A DNA stretch of 16,852 nt from F23-B02 sp963650165 (GCA_963650165.1 CAVJKX010000028.1:1-16852); one strand, 5' to 3'. Counted from the first letter of the stretch, positions 1 to 7,706 are shown. Notes: generated from the sequence alone by a model not told the origin. Made by a program: numbers and translations.

Positions 1-2
1 GC

Positions 3-1628
3 GAGGACAACGGCAGCGAAAACATGATCATCCGGGGCGACAATCTGGAAGCCCTGAAAGCGCTGCTTCCCCGGTATGAGGGGCGCATCAAGTGCATCTA
101 CATCGATCCGCCCTACAACACCGGCAACGAGGGCTGGGTCTATAACGATAATGTCAATGACCCGAAGATCAAAAAGTGGCTGGGTGAGGTTGTCGGCAAA
201 GAGGGCGAGGACCTGACACGTCATGACAAGTGGTTGTGCATGATGTACCCGCGCTTGAAGCTGCTGGCGGATGATGGAGCTATTTTTATCAGCATTGATG
301 ATACGGAATATGCCAACCTCAAACTGATTTGTGATGAGATTTTCGGCAGTAACTGCTTCGTTTCCAATATTTCCTGGCAGCGTACATACTCGACCCGCAA
401 TGACTCCAAGGGTATCGTCAATGAGGTTGAACATCTTGTAGTGTATAGCAAACAGCCAAATTGGAATCCCCGCAAGTTGGCACGCACAGAAGAAATGAAT
501 CAGCGATATTCTAGCCCGGACAACGATCCGCGACCGTGGAAAGCCGGGGATGCAAGTGCCCCTGGCGCAGCAACTCACCCCGGTATGGTTTACGCTATCC
601 AGCACCCAATTACCGGGAAACTATTGTACCCACCCAATGGACGTTGTTGGACTTTTGGGCAGGAGCAGATGTTGCAGATAATGCTTCATTGGTCTTATTA
701 CGAATTGAGGCCGATTGATGATTATGAAAAACGGGTCTCTATTTGCGGTCAGTCAAACACAGTCCCTAAAGAGATAAACGCTATCATGCTTTCTGCACCA
801 TTAGAAGAATTAGAATCTAAAGCTGTTTTGCGCTATCAAATTGGGAAATGGCCTGTGCTGTATTTTACAAGTGGTGGTCGTGGTGGCATAGCTTGTAAGC
901 GCTATCTTGAAGAAATGGGCGGAAGAATTGTAACGAATCTTTGGCCTTATGAAGAAGTAGGTCACACAGACGAGGCTGCCAAGGTGCTTAAGGCTATTTT
1001 TAATGGGAAGTCACCGTTCGACACGCCCAAGCCGCCGCGCTTGATTGAGCGTATTTTGCAAATCGCCGGAGACAGTAACACACTTATTCTCGATTCCTTC
1101 GCTGGTTCAGGCACCACCGCCCACGCTGTTCTGAACATGAACAAGGATGACGGCGGACACCGCAAGTTTATCCTCGTCGAGATGATGGACTACGCCGACA
1201 GCATCACCGCCGAGCGTGTGAAGCGCGTGATCCGTGGCTATGGCGAGGGCAAGAACGCCGTGGAGGGTATGGGCGGCAATTTCAGTTTCTATGATCTGGG
1301 TGAGCCGCTGATGATCGGCGATGTGCTCAACGAGAATGTGGGCACGGAAAAAATACGGGAGTATGTTTACTTCACCGATACCAAGTGCCGCCTGCCCGAA
1401 ACAAAAGCGGACGAGCCGTATTTCATGGGCATTCATGTGAACAGTGCCTACTATTTCTACTATGAAAAGCAGGCCGTTACCACGCTGAACAGGGAGTTTC
1501 TGCACACCGTCAAAACCAAGGCGGACGCTTATGTGATCTACGCTGATCTCTGTATGCTCAGCGAGACGGAGCTGGAAAAGTACCATATCACATTCAAGAA
1601 AATTCCCCGTGATATTACAAGGCTGTGA
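3..1628 (+). CDS. mod: Type III restriction-modification methyltransferase (Mod), 5' end cut by the window
   Basis: DNA methyltransferase subunit of a type III R-M system; it protects host DNA and gives the Mod-Res complex its recognition specificity. The reading frame is open to the window edge. The first ATG, at 24, falls just before the conserved block normally inside such proteins and has no convincing ribosome site, so the true start is probably to the left. Counting from that ATG, the catalytic motif DPPY is at residues 28-31 and the AdoMet motif FAGSGTT at 359-365. This catalytic-before-AdoMet order is the beta class used by type III Mod enzymes, which usually make N6-methyladenine. 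The block RHDKWLCMMYPRLKLL (66-81) is also family-typical. Residues about 115-310 between the motifs should be the target-recognition region, and the DNA there is much more AT-rich than the flanks. res follows 12 bp later, so the two are almost certainly co-transcribed. Confidence 0.93.
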   Translation, partial: EDNGSENMIIRGDNLEALKALLPRYEGRIKCIYIDPPYNTGNEGWVYNDNVNDPKIKKWLGEVVGKEGEDLTRHDKWLCMMYPRLKLLADDGAIFISIDDTEYANLKLICDEIFGSNCFVSNISWQRTYSTRNDSKGIVNEVEHLVVYSKQPNWNPRKLARTEEMNQRYSSPDNDPRPWKAGDASAPGAATHPGMVYAIQHPITGKLLYPPNGRCWTFGQEQMLQIMLHWSYYELRPIDDYEKRVSICGQSNTVPKEINAIMLSAPLEELESKAVLRYQIGKWPVLYFTSGGRGGIACKRYLEEMGGRIVTNLWPYEEVGHTDEAAKVLKAIFNGKSPFDTPKPPRLIERILQIAGDSNTLILDSFAGSGTTAHAVLNMNKDDGGHRKFILVEMMDYADSITAERVKRVIRGYGEGKNAVEGMGGNFSFYDLGEPLMIGDVLNENVGTEKIREYVYFTDTKCRLPETKADEPYFMGIHVNSAYYFYYEKQAVTTLNREFLHTVKTKADAYVIYADLCMLSETELEKYHITFKKIPRDITRL

Positions 1629-1640
1629 GGAGGTCATCAT

Positions 1641-4247
1641 ATGGAACTGAATAATTATCAGAAACAAGTCATGCGTGACCTCTCTGCCTATCTGAACTGT
1701 GTGAATCGGGGAACGAATCTGTTCTCCGCATGGAGGGAATACTGGTTTGCCAAGGATGTCGCCGTTGGTCTCGGCGGCGTACCGAGCTATAACAATTCCA
1801 TCGAGCGGGTACCTCATGTGTGTATGAAAGTGCCCACCGGCGGCGGCAAGACCTTTATGGCCTGTGCCTCGGTAAAACGCATATTTGACGCTCTGCCCGC
1901 CGGAAAGCCGCAGGTGGTGGTGTGGCTCGTGCCCAGCGATTCCATCCTGACGCAGACGATACGCACGCTGTCCGATGTGAATCACCCGTATCGTCAAAAG
2001 CTGGATCAGGACTTCGCGGGACGGGTCGGCGTGTATACCAAGGAAATGCTGCTGAACGGACAGAACTTCTCGCCGGATACCGTTCGGGAGATGCTGACCG
2101 TCTGTATTATGAGCTACAGCTCCCTGCGTATCAACAGCCGCAGCAGGGATGTGCGCAAGGTCTATCAGGAGAACGGAAATCTGTTCCGCTTTTCCGAATA
2201 TTTCAGCGACAGGGATGTACTTCTGGCAGACACGCCGGACACAGCGCTGATTCAGGTCCTGCGCCATCTTGAGCCGGTAGTCGTGGTGGACGAGAGCCAC
2301 AACGCCGGGTCTGACCTCAGTACGGAAATGCTCAACAATCTGAATCCGTCTTTTGTCCTCGACCTGACGGCAACGCCGCGCAGAAACAGCAATATCATTT
2401 CTTACGTGGATGCCCGTGAGCTGAAGAAGGAACATATGGTGAAGCTCCCCGTGGTGGTGTATAACCGTACAACACGCCAGAGCGTCATTCAGGATGCCAT
2501 TCAGCTGCGCTGCAGTTTGGAGCAGGAGGCGATCAGCGCACAAGCCGCAGGCGGCAGATACATCCGCCCCATCGTGCTGTTTCAGGCACAGCCCCGCATG
2601 GGCGAGAGCAGCGACACTTTCGATAAAATAAAAGACAAGCTGATCGAGATCGGCATTCCGGAAGATGAGATCGCCATCAAAACCAGTGATGTCAACGATC
2701 TGAAGGACACGGATCTGATGAGTCCCGACTGCAAGATCAGGTATATCATTACGGTCAATGCTCTGAAAGAAGGCTGGGACTGCCCCTTTGCGTACATACT
2801 GGCCTCGCTCGCCAACCGCACCTCCACCGTGGATGTGGAGCAGATACTCGGCAGGATCCTGCGCCAGCCTTATGCCATGCAGCACTCATCTCCGCTGCTG
2901 AACACTTCCTATGTGCTGACAAATTCCGTGGACTTCCACAACACGCTGGAGAAAATCGTGGCAGGGCTTAACAAGGCGGGCTTCAGCCGCAAGGATTACC
3001 GTATCGGAGAAAGTATAGAGAATCCGCGCGAGCCTGCCGAGCCGGAACATGAGCAGACAACCATGCCGGCATTTACGGAGGAAACACCTGCCGATTCGCT
3101 TGATGACATAAACACGGCGGAAGTTCGCTCCGCTCTGGAACAGCCTGCAACGGATACCCCGAACGTGGCCGAAATGGTACAGGCGGCAACAGAACAGGCA
3201 AATGCATACACGGCGGCGGTCGATGAGCCGGATGACGGATTTATGGGAGGTGAGCTTGGAGATATGCTGACGCAAAATGCAATGCAGCCGCATTTGGCTG
3301 CGGAGGTATCTGCATTACGAATACCGCAGTTCGTTCTTCATGTTACGCCGGATCTGTTCGGCGGTGAGTATGAGCTGCTGGAGCCGGAAAATCTCTCGGA
3401 GGGCTTTTCGCTTGCAGGGCAGGATGCACAGGTGCGTTTTGAACTGGCTACCGGCGAAATGTATCGTGTCGATGTGGCGGACAACGGAGAAGCTGTTCCC
3501 AAGTACAAGCGGGCAGACAGCGAACTGAGCGAGTATATCCGCAACCGTCTGGCACAGCTGCCGCCGGAGCAGAAAATCCAGAGCTGTACCAATATGCTCT
3601 GCGCACAGATCAACCGGAACAATCGATATGCAACATCGGAGATCAACGACTATGTGCGTAGAATCATTGGTGGCATGACACAGGATGAGCTGGCAGCTAT
3701 GGAAACAGCCATCCCGACATATGCGGCTAAGATTGCTAAGAAGATTGAAGGGTTGGAAGACGCATATCGGGAAGAGCAGTTCCTTCGCTGGCTGGATGCA
3801 GGTAAGATTGTGTGTCGTGAGAATTATATGTTGCCGCCCGTAATTACGCCTGCCAACACAACGGATGCCATTCCCAAGTCCTTGTATGAGGCCGAGAAAG
3901 ACGATATGAACCCAGAAGAGCATGAGCTGATCGACGCCGTGGTAGCCCTTGACAATATCAAATGGTGGCACCGAATCATTGAAAAGAAGGGCTTCCGTCT
4001 GAACGGTTTTATCAATCATTATCCGGACTTTCTGGTGATGACCAAGTCCGGGAAGCTGGTTCTGATCGAATATAAAGGCGATGATCGTGATAACAGCAAC
4101 AGCGCCCGCAAACTGAAGCTCGGCCGTAAATGGCAAGCGCAGTGTGGACAGAATTATCGCTACTTCATGGTGTTCAAGAACCGTGATTTCGGTATTGATG
4201 GCGCATATACGCTGGATCAGTTTGTGGCGATTATGAGGGAGTTATAA
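1641..4247 (+). CDS. res: Type III restriction endonuclease, Res subunit (helicase plus PD-ExK nuclease)
   Basis: Restriction subunit of the type III system, 868 aa, a normal length. It is a superfamily 2 ATP-driven translocase fused to a nuclease and works only in complex with Mod. Walker A is PTGGGKT at 65-71, the Walker B/DEAH-like box is DESH at 217-220, TATPR is at 243-247, NALKEGWDC at 373-381 and QILGRILRQP at 401-410. The C-terminal nuclease signature is PD at 795-796 followed by EYK at 810-812, the PD-x(n)-ExK pattern expected of Res. All key residues are present, so the enzyme looks intact. A proline- and acid-rich stretch at about 460-540 is probably a linker between motor and nuclease parts. 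The start at 1641 has AGGAGG seven bases upstream. No terminator is evident right after the stop. Confidence 0.95.
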   Translation: MELNNYQKQVMRDLSAYLNCVNRGTNLFSAWREYWFAKDVAVGLGGVPSYNNSIERVPHVCMKVPTGGGKTFMACASVKRIFDALPAGKPQVVVWLVPSDSILTQTIRTLSDVNHPYRQKLDQDFAGRVGVYTKEMLLNGQNFSPDTVREMLTVCIMSYSSLRINSRSRDVRKVYQENGNLFRFSEYFSDRDVLLADTPDTALIQVLRHLEPVVVVDESHNAGSDLSTEMLNNLNPSFVLDLTATPRRNSNIISYVDARELKKEHMVKLPVVVYNRTTRQSVIQDAIQLRCSLEQEAISAQAAGGRYIRPIVLFQAQPRMGESSDTFDKIKDKLIEIGIPEDEIAIKTSDVNDLKDTDLMSPDCKIRYIITVNALKEGWDCPFAYILASLANRTSTVDVEQILGRILRQPYAMQHSSPLLNTSYVLTNSVDFHNTLEKIVAGLNKAGFSRKDYRIGESIENPREPAEPEHEQTTMPAFTEETPADSLDDINTAEVRSALEQPATDTPNVAEMVQAATEQANAYTAAVDEPDDGFMGGELGDMLTQNAMQPHLAAEVSALRIPQFVLHVTPDLFGGEYELLEPENLSEGFSLAGQDAQVRFELATGEMYRVDVADNGEAVPKYKRADSELSEYIRNRLAQLPPEQKIQSCTNMLCAQINRNNRYATSEINDYVRRIIGGMTQDELAAMETAIPTYAAKIAKKIEGLEDAYREEQFLRWLDAGKIVCRENYMLPPVITPANTTDAIPKSLYEAEKDDMNPEEHELIDAVVALDNIKWWHRIIEKKGFRLNGFINHYPDFLVMTKSGKLVLIEYKGDDRDNSNSARKLKLGRKWQAQCGQNYRYFMVFKNRDFGIDGAYTLDQFVAIMREL

Positions 4248-4333
4248 CATATTAATTTGAGGCAGGCACTGTTGAGCAGCAAATATAAGTATCTCGAGTG
4301 CGTCAAGTCTTGGCAATTGAGTAAAAGGTGTTC

Positions 4334-4362
4334 TTGATAAAATAAACCCGATTTCATAAAAG
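4334..4362 (+). promoter_or_regulatory. Possible promoter of the DUF6414-like gene
   Basis: TTGATA at 4334-4339 and TAAAAG at 4357-4362 are separated by 17 bp. The -10 is poor but the region is AT-rich and correctly placed 52 bases before the preferred start. The gene could instead be read through from res. Confidence 0.3.
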
Positions 4363-4413
4363 CCTGAAGAAATGGAGCGATGCTCTTCTTATTGTTCAGA
4401 AAGGGAAAACATA

Positions 4414-5316
4414 ATGAAGCAGTTTCTATACTTAGATACAGACATTGTAAATTCTATTATTGCACAATCGGAAAAGGGCCTTATACAGGAACAATCTGAA
4501 GAAAGTGAGAATGATAAGAAAAAAAGCTTGCGCGTCAGCGGAGGTGCAGATGGTTCCGTGACAACAGGAGGCTCTTTTCTTAAATTAGCAAAAGCAGAAG
4601 TCAACCTCTCTTTGTCCGGAGAGTTGGGAAGAGAATATGTTTCTACAGCAACGTCTAAAGAGATTATATCCAAAGTTCTTCATGACGCTGCATTTGATAT
4701 AGCATATAATTATATTCATCCTCAAAAGTATTCTGTAGGTAGTAACAATTCTGATGAGTACGGGGATTATGTGGAATTAACACGTGTTTTCGATTTTGTA
4801 GATATGGATTATCTCGAACGACTGTTTTCTAAAAATGGTCTAGTTGATTTTCTCAAGAAAAATGACAAAGAAAAAATTGAAACGAAAACAGGCGAGGTAA
4901 CGGGCGGGATGAACCGAGATCAACTCCGTGCTACTGGAAAGGCAATAAAAAGCGAACTCAAAAAACTTATCGCTGAAAGTGATAAGCAGTATGATGATAT
5001 TCATGATATCATCATTGCATTTCGTCAGCTTATCCCATACGCTCGTATGATGATTTCGCATGATGGATATCTAATCCCGATGGATGACCAATATTTTCGT
5101 ATAAATCCCAATAATTTAGGATTTAAATATGGCGGAGAAATCACGTGTGTAGGCATGATTACAAACATTATCGGTGCGGATACGGATCCTAATGATCCTA
5201 AAAATATATTTGCAACGCTCCAATTTGCGGTTAATGAAGCACTACGCAAAATCTTGCCTACAAATGCAGATAATCTGTGTGTTATCCATCCAATAGCGGT
5301 ATTTTATGGAGAGTAG
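4414..5316 (+). CDS. DUF6414-like protein of unknown function
   Basis: A 300-aa soluble protein with no signal peptide or membrane segment. The opening MKQFLYLDTDIVNSIIAQ and the ending VIHPIAVFYGE match my memory of the uncharacterised DUF6414 family; that assignment is from recollection, not a search. After the N-terminal YLDTD block comes a serine- and glycine-rich stretch (about 40-60). The middle (about 110-175) is rich in Lys and Glu, and the C-terminus is hydrophobic and beta-like. No enzymatic motif is recognised. An in-frame ATG at 4372 would add 14 residues, but the ATG at 4414 has GAAAGGG seven bases upstream and gives the family-like N-terminus, so it is preferred. The gene is clearly AT-richer than its neighbours (for example 19 G+C in the 60 bases 4681-4740), suggesting separate acquisition. 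It lies 166 bp behind res on the same strand, so a defence-related role is possible but only inferred. Confidence 0.75.
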   Translation: MKQFLYLDTDIVNSIIAQSEKGLIQEQSEESENDKKKSLRVSGGADGSVTTGGSFLKLAKAEVNLSLSGELGREYVSTATSKEIISKVLHDAAFDIAYNYIHPQKYSVGSNNSDEYGDYVELTRVFDFVDMDYLERLFSKNGLVDFLKKNDKEKIETKTGEVTGGMNRDQLRATGKAIKSELKKLIAESDKQYDDIHDIIIAFRQLIPYARMMISHDGYLIPMDDQYFRINPNNLGFKYGGEITCVGMITNIIGADTDPNDPKNIFATLQFAVNEALRKILPTNADNLCVIHPIAVFYGE

Positions 5317-5350
5317 TCTTAGCCTTCTCTGACCTCATGGACACAGAGAA

Positions 5351-5391
5351 AATCGCCCGAATCCATTGCACTGCAATGGATTCGGGCGATT
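5351..5391. repeat. 41-bp perfect palindrome between convergent genes
   Basis: Two 20-base arms (5351-5370 and 5372-5391) are exactly complementary around a single central C. The element lies between the DUF6414-like gene (plus) and the AbrB-like gene (minus). Read on the minus strand the stem runs into ATTTTCTCT, so it could terminate the AbrB-like transcript; on the plus strand there is no good T-run. Such perfection exceeds what a terminator needs, so a dispersed palindromic repeat is the alternative. Confidence 0.7.
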
Positions 5392-5454
5392 CGTTTCCAT
5401 GCTGCATCCCTCTCGGATACCTACGGTCGCCACTTTTTCTTTCGTCATTATGTA

Positions 5455-5631
5455 CTATGTCCACCCATTTCGTTTAGCCAAATCGTCCATTGCAAAGCAG
5501 AATGTTTCCCACCGTGTCAATGCTGTCTGCAACGGGTCGCCCTCGCGGATACGCATTGTGCGGCGTATTTCCTTCGGGATAACGACCCTGCCGAGATCGT
5601 CTATGCGTCTGACTATCCCTGTTGCTTTCAT
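5455..5631 (-). CDS. Short AbrB/SpoVT-type DNA-binding protein, apparently truncated
   Basis: A 58-aa product. The first 34 residues are a textbook AbrB/SpoVT swapped-hairpin N-terminus (MKATGIVRRIDDLGRVVIPK, then EIRRTMRIREGDPL), found in transition-state and sporulation regulators of Firmicutes. The usual continuation of the domain (acidic turn, then a GEVILKKY-like strand) is absent. The last 24 residues (from QTALTRWETF to the end) have no resemblance to it, and the other two frames do not restore it. The start is well supported: GGAGG lies nine bases upstream. An in-frame ATG at 5745 would add 38 residues but lacks a ribosome site and runs through a hairpin. Either this is a minimal AbrB variant or the 3' part was replaced by a rearrangement; I favour a remnant. 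DNA binding is uncertain because the domain is incomplete. Confidence 0.6.
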   Translation of the reverse strand: MKATGIVRRIDDLGRVVIPKEIRRTMRIREGDPLQTALTRWETFCFAMDDLAKRNGWT

Positions 5632-5704
5632 ATCTGTGATCCTCCGTATTTTTTTGGTTTCGCTTATATTCTCTGCAGCAGGGCGAAAAATATGTGATAT
5701 GACG

Positions 5705-5735
5705 AAAGCTCCGGCGTTTTTTCCACCGAAGCTTT
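5705..5735. terminator. Hairpin between the merR and AbrB-like genes
   Basis: A 12-bp stem (5705-5716 with 5724-5735) and 7-base loop start 10 bases after the merR stop. On the minus-strand RNA all 12 pairs form, two as G-U wobbles, whereas the plus-strand RNA has two C-A mismatches. This points to a terminator or processing stem for merR. The T-run TTTTTT, however, follows on the plus side, so the polarity is ambiguous. Confidence 0.5.
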
Positions 5736-5745
5736 TTTGTGTCAT

Positions 5746-6186
5746 TTAATCCTTATGCGAATTTTCGTAGGCGGCTCTGATATTCTCGGGCAGGCGGTCC
5801 GGGATCATTGCCCTGACCCGCTCCTCGCTCCCGCACTTCATCAGCTGCTCATAGTACCAGCACTTATATCTGAGCATATCCAGAGCCCTGTTCATCTGCC
5901 GGATCTCGGCCTCTGTACGCTCCTTCTGCTTTCGGATCAGCTCGAGGCGGTCTGCATATGTAGACGGTCCTTCCACACACCAGTCCATAAAGAGCTTGAT
6001 ATCCTTTATCTCCAGCCCGGATTTTTTCAGACACTCAATCACTCTGAGAGCTTCTATCTCATTATCGCTGAATTTGCGAATACCGGATTCTCGTGTGAGC
6101 TTCGGGAAGAGCCCCTGCTTATCGTAATAGCGGAGCGTGGAAATGGGCAGATCAAACATTTCCGCTACCTGTCCGATCGTATACAT
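5746..6186 (-). CDS. MerR family transcriptional regulator
   Basis: A 146-aa one-component regulator. The N-terminal winged helix-turn-helix (residues 1-70) is typical: YTIGQVAEMF, then STLRYYDKQGLFP, then RKFSDNEIEALRVIECLKKSG. It is followed by a long dimerisation helix (about 75-110, rich in Arg, Glu, Lys and Gln) and a short C-terminal part with a CWYYEQLMKC segment. The few cysteines are not in the CxC arrangement of metal sensors, so the signal is more likely an organic or electrophilic compound, which is inference. GGAGG precedes the start by about seven bases. It is transcribed away from the oxidoreductase/CMD-cupin pair, and the shared region carries a MerR-type 19-bp-spaced promoter, so it most likely activates those genes and limits its own transcription. 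Confidence 0.9.
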   Translation of the reverse strand: MYTIGQVAEMFDLPISTLRYYDKQGLFPKLTRESGIRKFSDNEIEALRVIECLKKSGLEIKDIKLFMDWCVEGPSTYADRLELIRKQKERTEAEIRQMNRALDMLRYKCWYYEQLMKCGSEERVRAMIPDRLPENIRAAYENSHKD

Positions 6187-6218
6187 GGCATACCTCCAAA
6201 AATATTTTCAAAAATATC

Positions 6219-6249
6219 TTGACCTAAAGTCAAGTTCAGGTACTATAAT
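6219..6249 (+). promoter_or_regulatory. MerR-type promoter and operator of the oxidoreductase operon
   Basis: TTGACC at 6219-6224 and TATAAT at 6244-6249 are separated by 19 bp instead of 17, the hallmark of promoters that MerR proteins activate by DNA distortion. A dyad with ends ACCT (6222-6225) and AGGT (6238-6241) and inner AA/TT occupies the spacer, where a MerR dimer sits. Transcription would start near 6256 and run into the gene at 6335. Confidence 0.85.
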
Positions 6250-6250
6250 T

Positions 6251-6279
6251 ACTATAGCACATCAGCAGATGCGCTTCAA
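6251..6279 (-). promoter_or_regulatory. Probable merR promoter
   Basis: On the minus strand TTGAAG (6274-6279) and TATAGT (6251-6256) are 17 bp apart. The predicted start, near 6244, falls at the -10 of the opposing promoter and next to the MerR dyad. Bound MerR would therefore sit just downstream of its own start, fitting autorepression. Confidence 0.6.
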
Positions 6280-6334
6280 GATGATAAATTCGATACAGTA
6301 AATTAAATCAAAAGAGCAGGAGTGAGCTTAAAAA

Positions 6335-6859
6335 ATGAAAATGGTAATCATAAACGGAAGCGCAAGAAAAGGAAATACATTCACGGCAATTCAGGCGCTT
6401 GCAGAAGGTGCTTCCGAGGGCAATGAAATAGAGATCATCGCAGCGGATAAGCTGAGCATCGCTCCCTGTAAAGGCTGCGGTGTCTGTCAGTGCAGCAAGG
6501 GCTGCGTCGATAAAGACGATACGAATCCTACGGTCGGCAAGATCGTTTCGGCAGACGTGATCGTTTTTGCCACGCCCGTCTATTGGTGGGGGATGTCGGC
6601 TCAACTAAAGCTCGTTATTGATAAATGCTATTGTAAGGGCCAGTATCTGAACGGGAAAAAGGTCGGCATTCTTATCATTGGAGCGGCATCAGTCGGCAGT
6701 ATTCAGTATGAGCTGATCAATAAGCAGTTTGATTGTATTGCAGACTATCTCTCATGGAATGTTCTCTTTCGGAAAGCATACTCTGCATACGGCAGAACCG
6801 ATTTGAGTCATAACAAAGAGGCCATTGCCGAGCTGAAGGCGATCGGTGGCAATCTGTAA
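6335..6859 (+). CDS. Flavodoxin-fold NAD(P)H-dependent oxidoreductase with Cys cluster (iron-sulfur flavoprotein type)
   Basis: A 174-aa cytoplasmic flavoprotein of the NADPH-dependent FMN reductase/iron-sulfur flavoprotein superfamily. The FMN phosphate loop is NGSARKGNT at 7-15. A compact cysteine cluster follows at C45, C48, C51, C53 and C57 (CxxCxxCxCxxxC). It fits the CxxCxxCx5C spacing of iron-sulfur flavoproteins, so a [4Fe-4S] cluster is possible, with C53 as an extra cysteine. TPVYWWGMSAQLKLVIDK (80-97) is the conserved flavin-contact block. The substrate is unknown; family members reduce quinones, nitro compounds, azo dyes or oxygen. AGGAG lies 12 bases upstream of ATG 6335, rather far; ATG 6341 is an alternative start two residues in. 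It is the first gene behind the MerR-controlled promoter, 27 bp ahead of the CMD-cupin gene. Confidence 0.88.
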   Translation: MKMVIINGSARKGNTFTAIQALAEGASEGNEIEIIAADKLSIAPCKGCGVCQCSKGCVDKDDTNPTVGKIVSADVIVFATPVYWWGMSAQLKLVIDKCYCKGQYLNGKKVGILIIGAASVGSIQYELINKQFDCIADYLSWNVLFRKAYSAYGRTDLSHNKEAIAELKAIGGNL

Positions 6860-6886
6860 AAATATTGAACGGAGGCAAGATTTATC

Positions 6887-7648
6887 ATGGCAAAAATTGT
6901 TCAGACGGCAGGCAGAGACGCACTCGGAGATTTTGCACCGGAGTTTGCGCACTTTAATGACGATGTCCTCTTCGGAGAAAACTGGAACAACGAAGACATC
7001 GATCTGAAGACAAGAAGCATCATCACGGTGGTTGCCCTGATGGCGCAGGGGATCACGGACTCTTCTTTGAAGTTTCATCTTCAGAATGCCAAGAACCATG
7101 GCGTAACGAAGAAGGAGATCGCAGCCGTCATTACTCATGCTGCATTTTATGCGGGCTGGCCGAAGGCATGGGCGGCGTTTTCCTCGGCAACTGAGGTCTG
7201 GGCAAATGACGATGCAGCCGATGCAAGAGCAAAGCACGAAAACGAGATGGTATTCCCGATCGGCGCACCGAACGACGCCTTCGCCGAATATTTCATCGGT
7301 CAGAGCTATCTGGCCCCGCTGTCAACCGAGCAGGTCGGCATTTACAACGTGACCTTTGAGCCCGGCTGCCGCAACAACTGGCATATCCATCACGCAAAAA
7401 GCGGCGGCGGTCAGATACTTATCTGCGTCGCAGGCAGAGGCTTCTATCAGGAATGGGGCAAGCCTGCCCGTGAGCTTCATCCGGGCGACACGGTGAACAT
7501 CCCCGTCGGCGTAAAGCATTGGCACGGAGCAGCGCCCGACAGCTGGTTTTCGCATCTGGCGGTTGAGGTGCCCGGCGAGGACTGCTCAAGCGAGTGGCTC
7601 GAGCCCGTGGACGATGCCGGCTACGAAAAAGCGGCCGCGGAAGTCTGA
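6887..7648 (+). CDS. Carboxymuconolactone decarboxylase-like domain fused to a cupin
   Basis: A 253-aa two-domain protein. Residues about 12-105 form a carboxymuconolactone decarboxylase (CMD) domain with the family blocks KTRSIITVVALMAQG (41-55), LKFHLQNAKNHGVTKKEI (61-78) and THAAFYAGWPKAW (83-95). There is no cysteine in this domain, so it cannot act as an AhpD-type disulfide reductase and resembles the true CMD branch. Residues about 145-230 form a cupin barrel with likely metal ligands H166, H168, Q176 and H211, in NNWHIHHAKSGGGQ and PGDTVNIPVGVKHWHG. The fusion is seen in other gut anaerobes, generally without a known substrate; I would not assign protocatechuate metabolism. GGAGG lies 11 bases before the start. 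It is co-transcribed with the flavoprotein under MerR control, so the two probably act on the same small molecule. Confidence 0.87.
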   Translation: MAKIVQTAGRDALGDFAPEFAHFNDDVLFGENWNNEDIDLKTRSIITVVALMAQGITDSSLKFHLQNAKNHGVTKKEIAAVITHAAFYAGWPKAWAAFSSATEVWANDDAADARAKHENEMVFPIGAPNDAFAEYFIGQSYLAPLSTEQVGIYNVTFEPGCRNNWHIHHAKSGGGQILICVAGRGFYQEWGKPARELHPGDTVNIPVGVKHWHGAAPDSWFSHLAVEVPGEDCSSEWLEPVDDAGYEKAAAEV

Positions 7649-7676
7649 GCGCACATAATACATATCAATACCATTC

Positions 7677-7706
7677 AAAAAAGCTCCCTCGCAGGGGGGC
7701 TTTTTT
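7677..7706 (+). terminator. Intrinsic terminator of the MerR-controlled operon
   Basis: A6-GC-rich stem-T6 hairpin: AAAAAAGCTCCC pairs with GGGGGCTTTTTT across a short CGC-type loop, with one G-U pair and one small bulge. It lies 28 bases after the CMD-cupin stop. Confidence 0.9.

Noticed and set aside
1107..2885. 592-codon minus-strand open frame over mod and res
   Set aside because: Antisense to two clear type III R-M genes; its His/Ile-rich composition reflects the complement of their codons.
5325..5438. Minus-strand small open frame of about 37 codons through the palindrome
   Set aside because: No ribosome site, and most of its codons are the palindrome itself.
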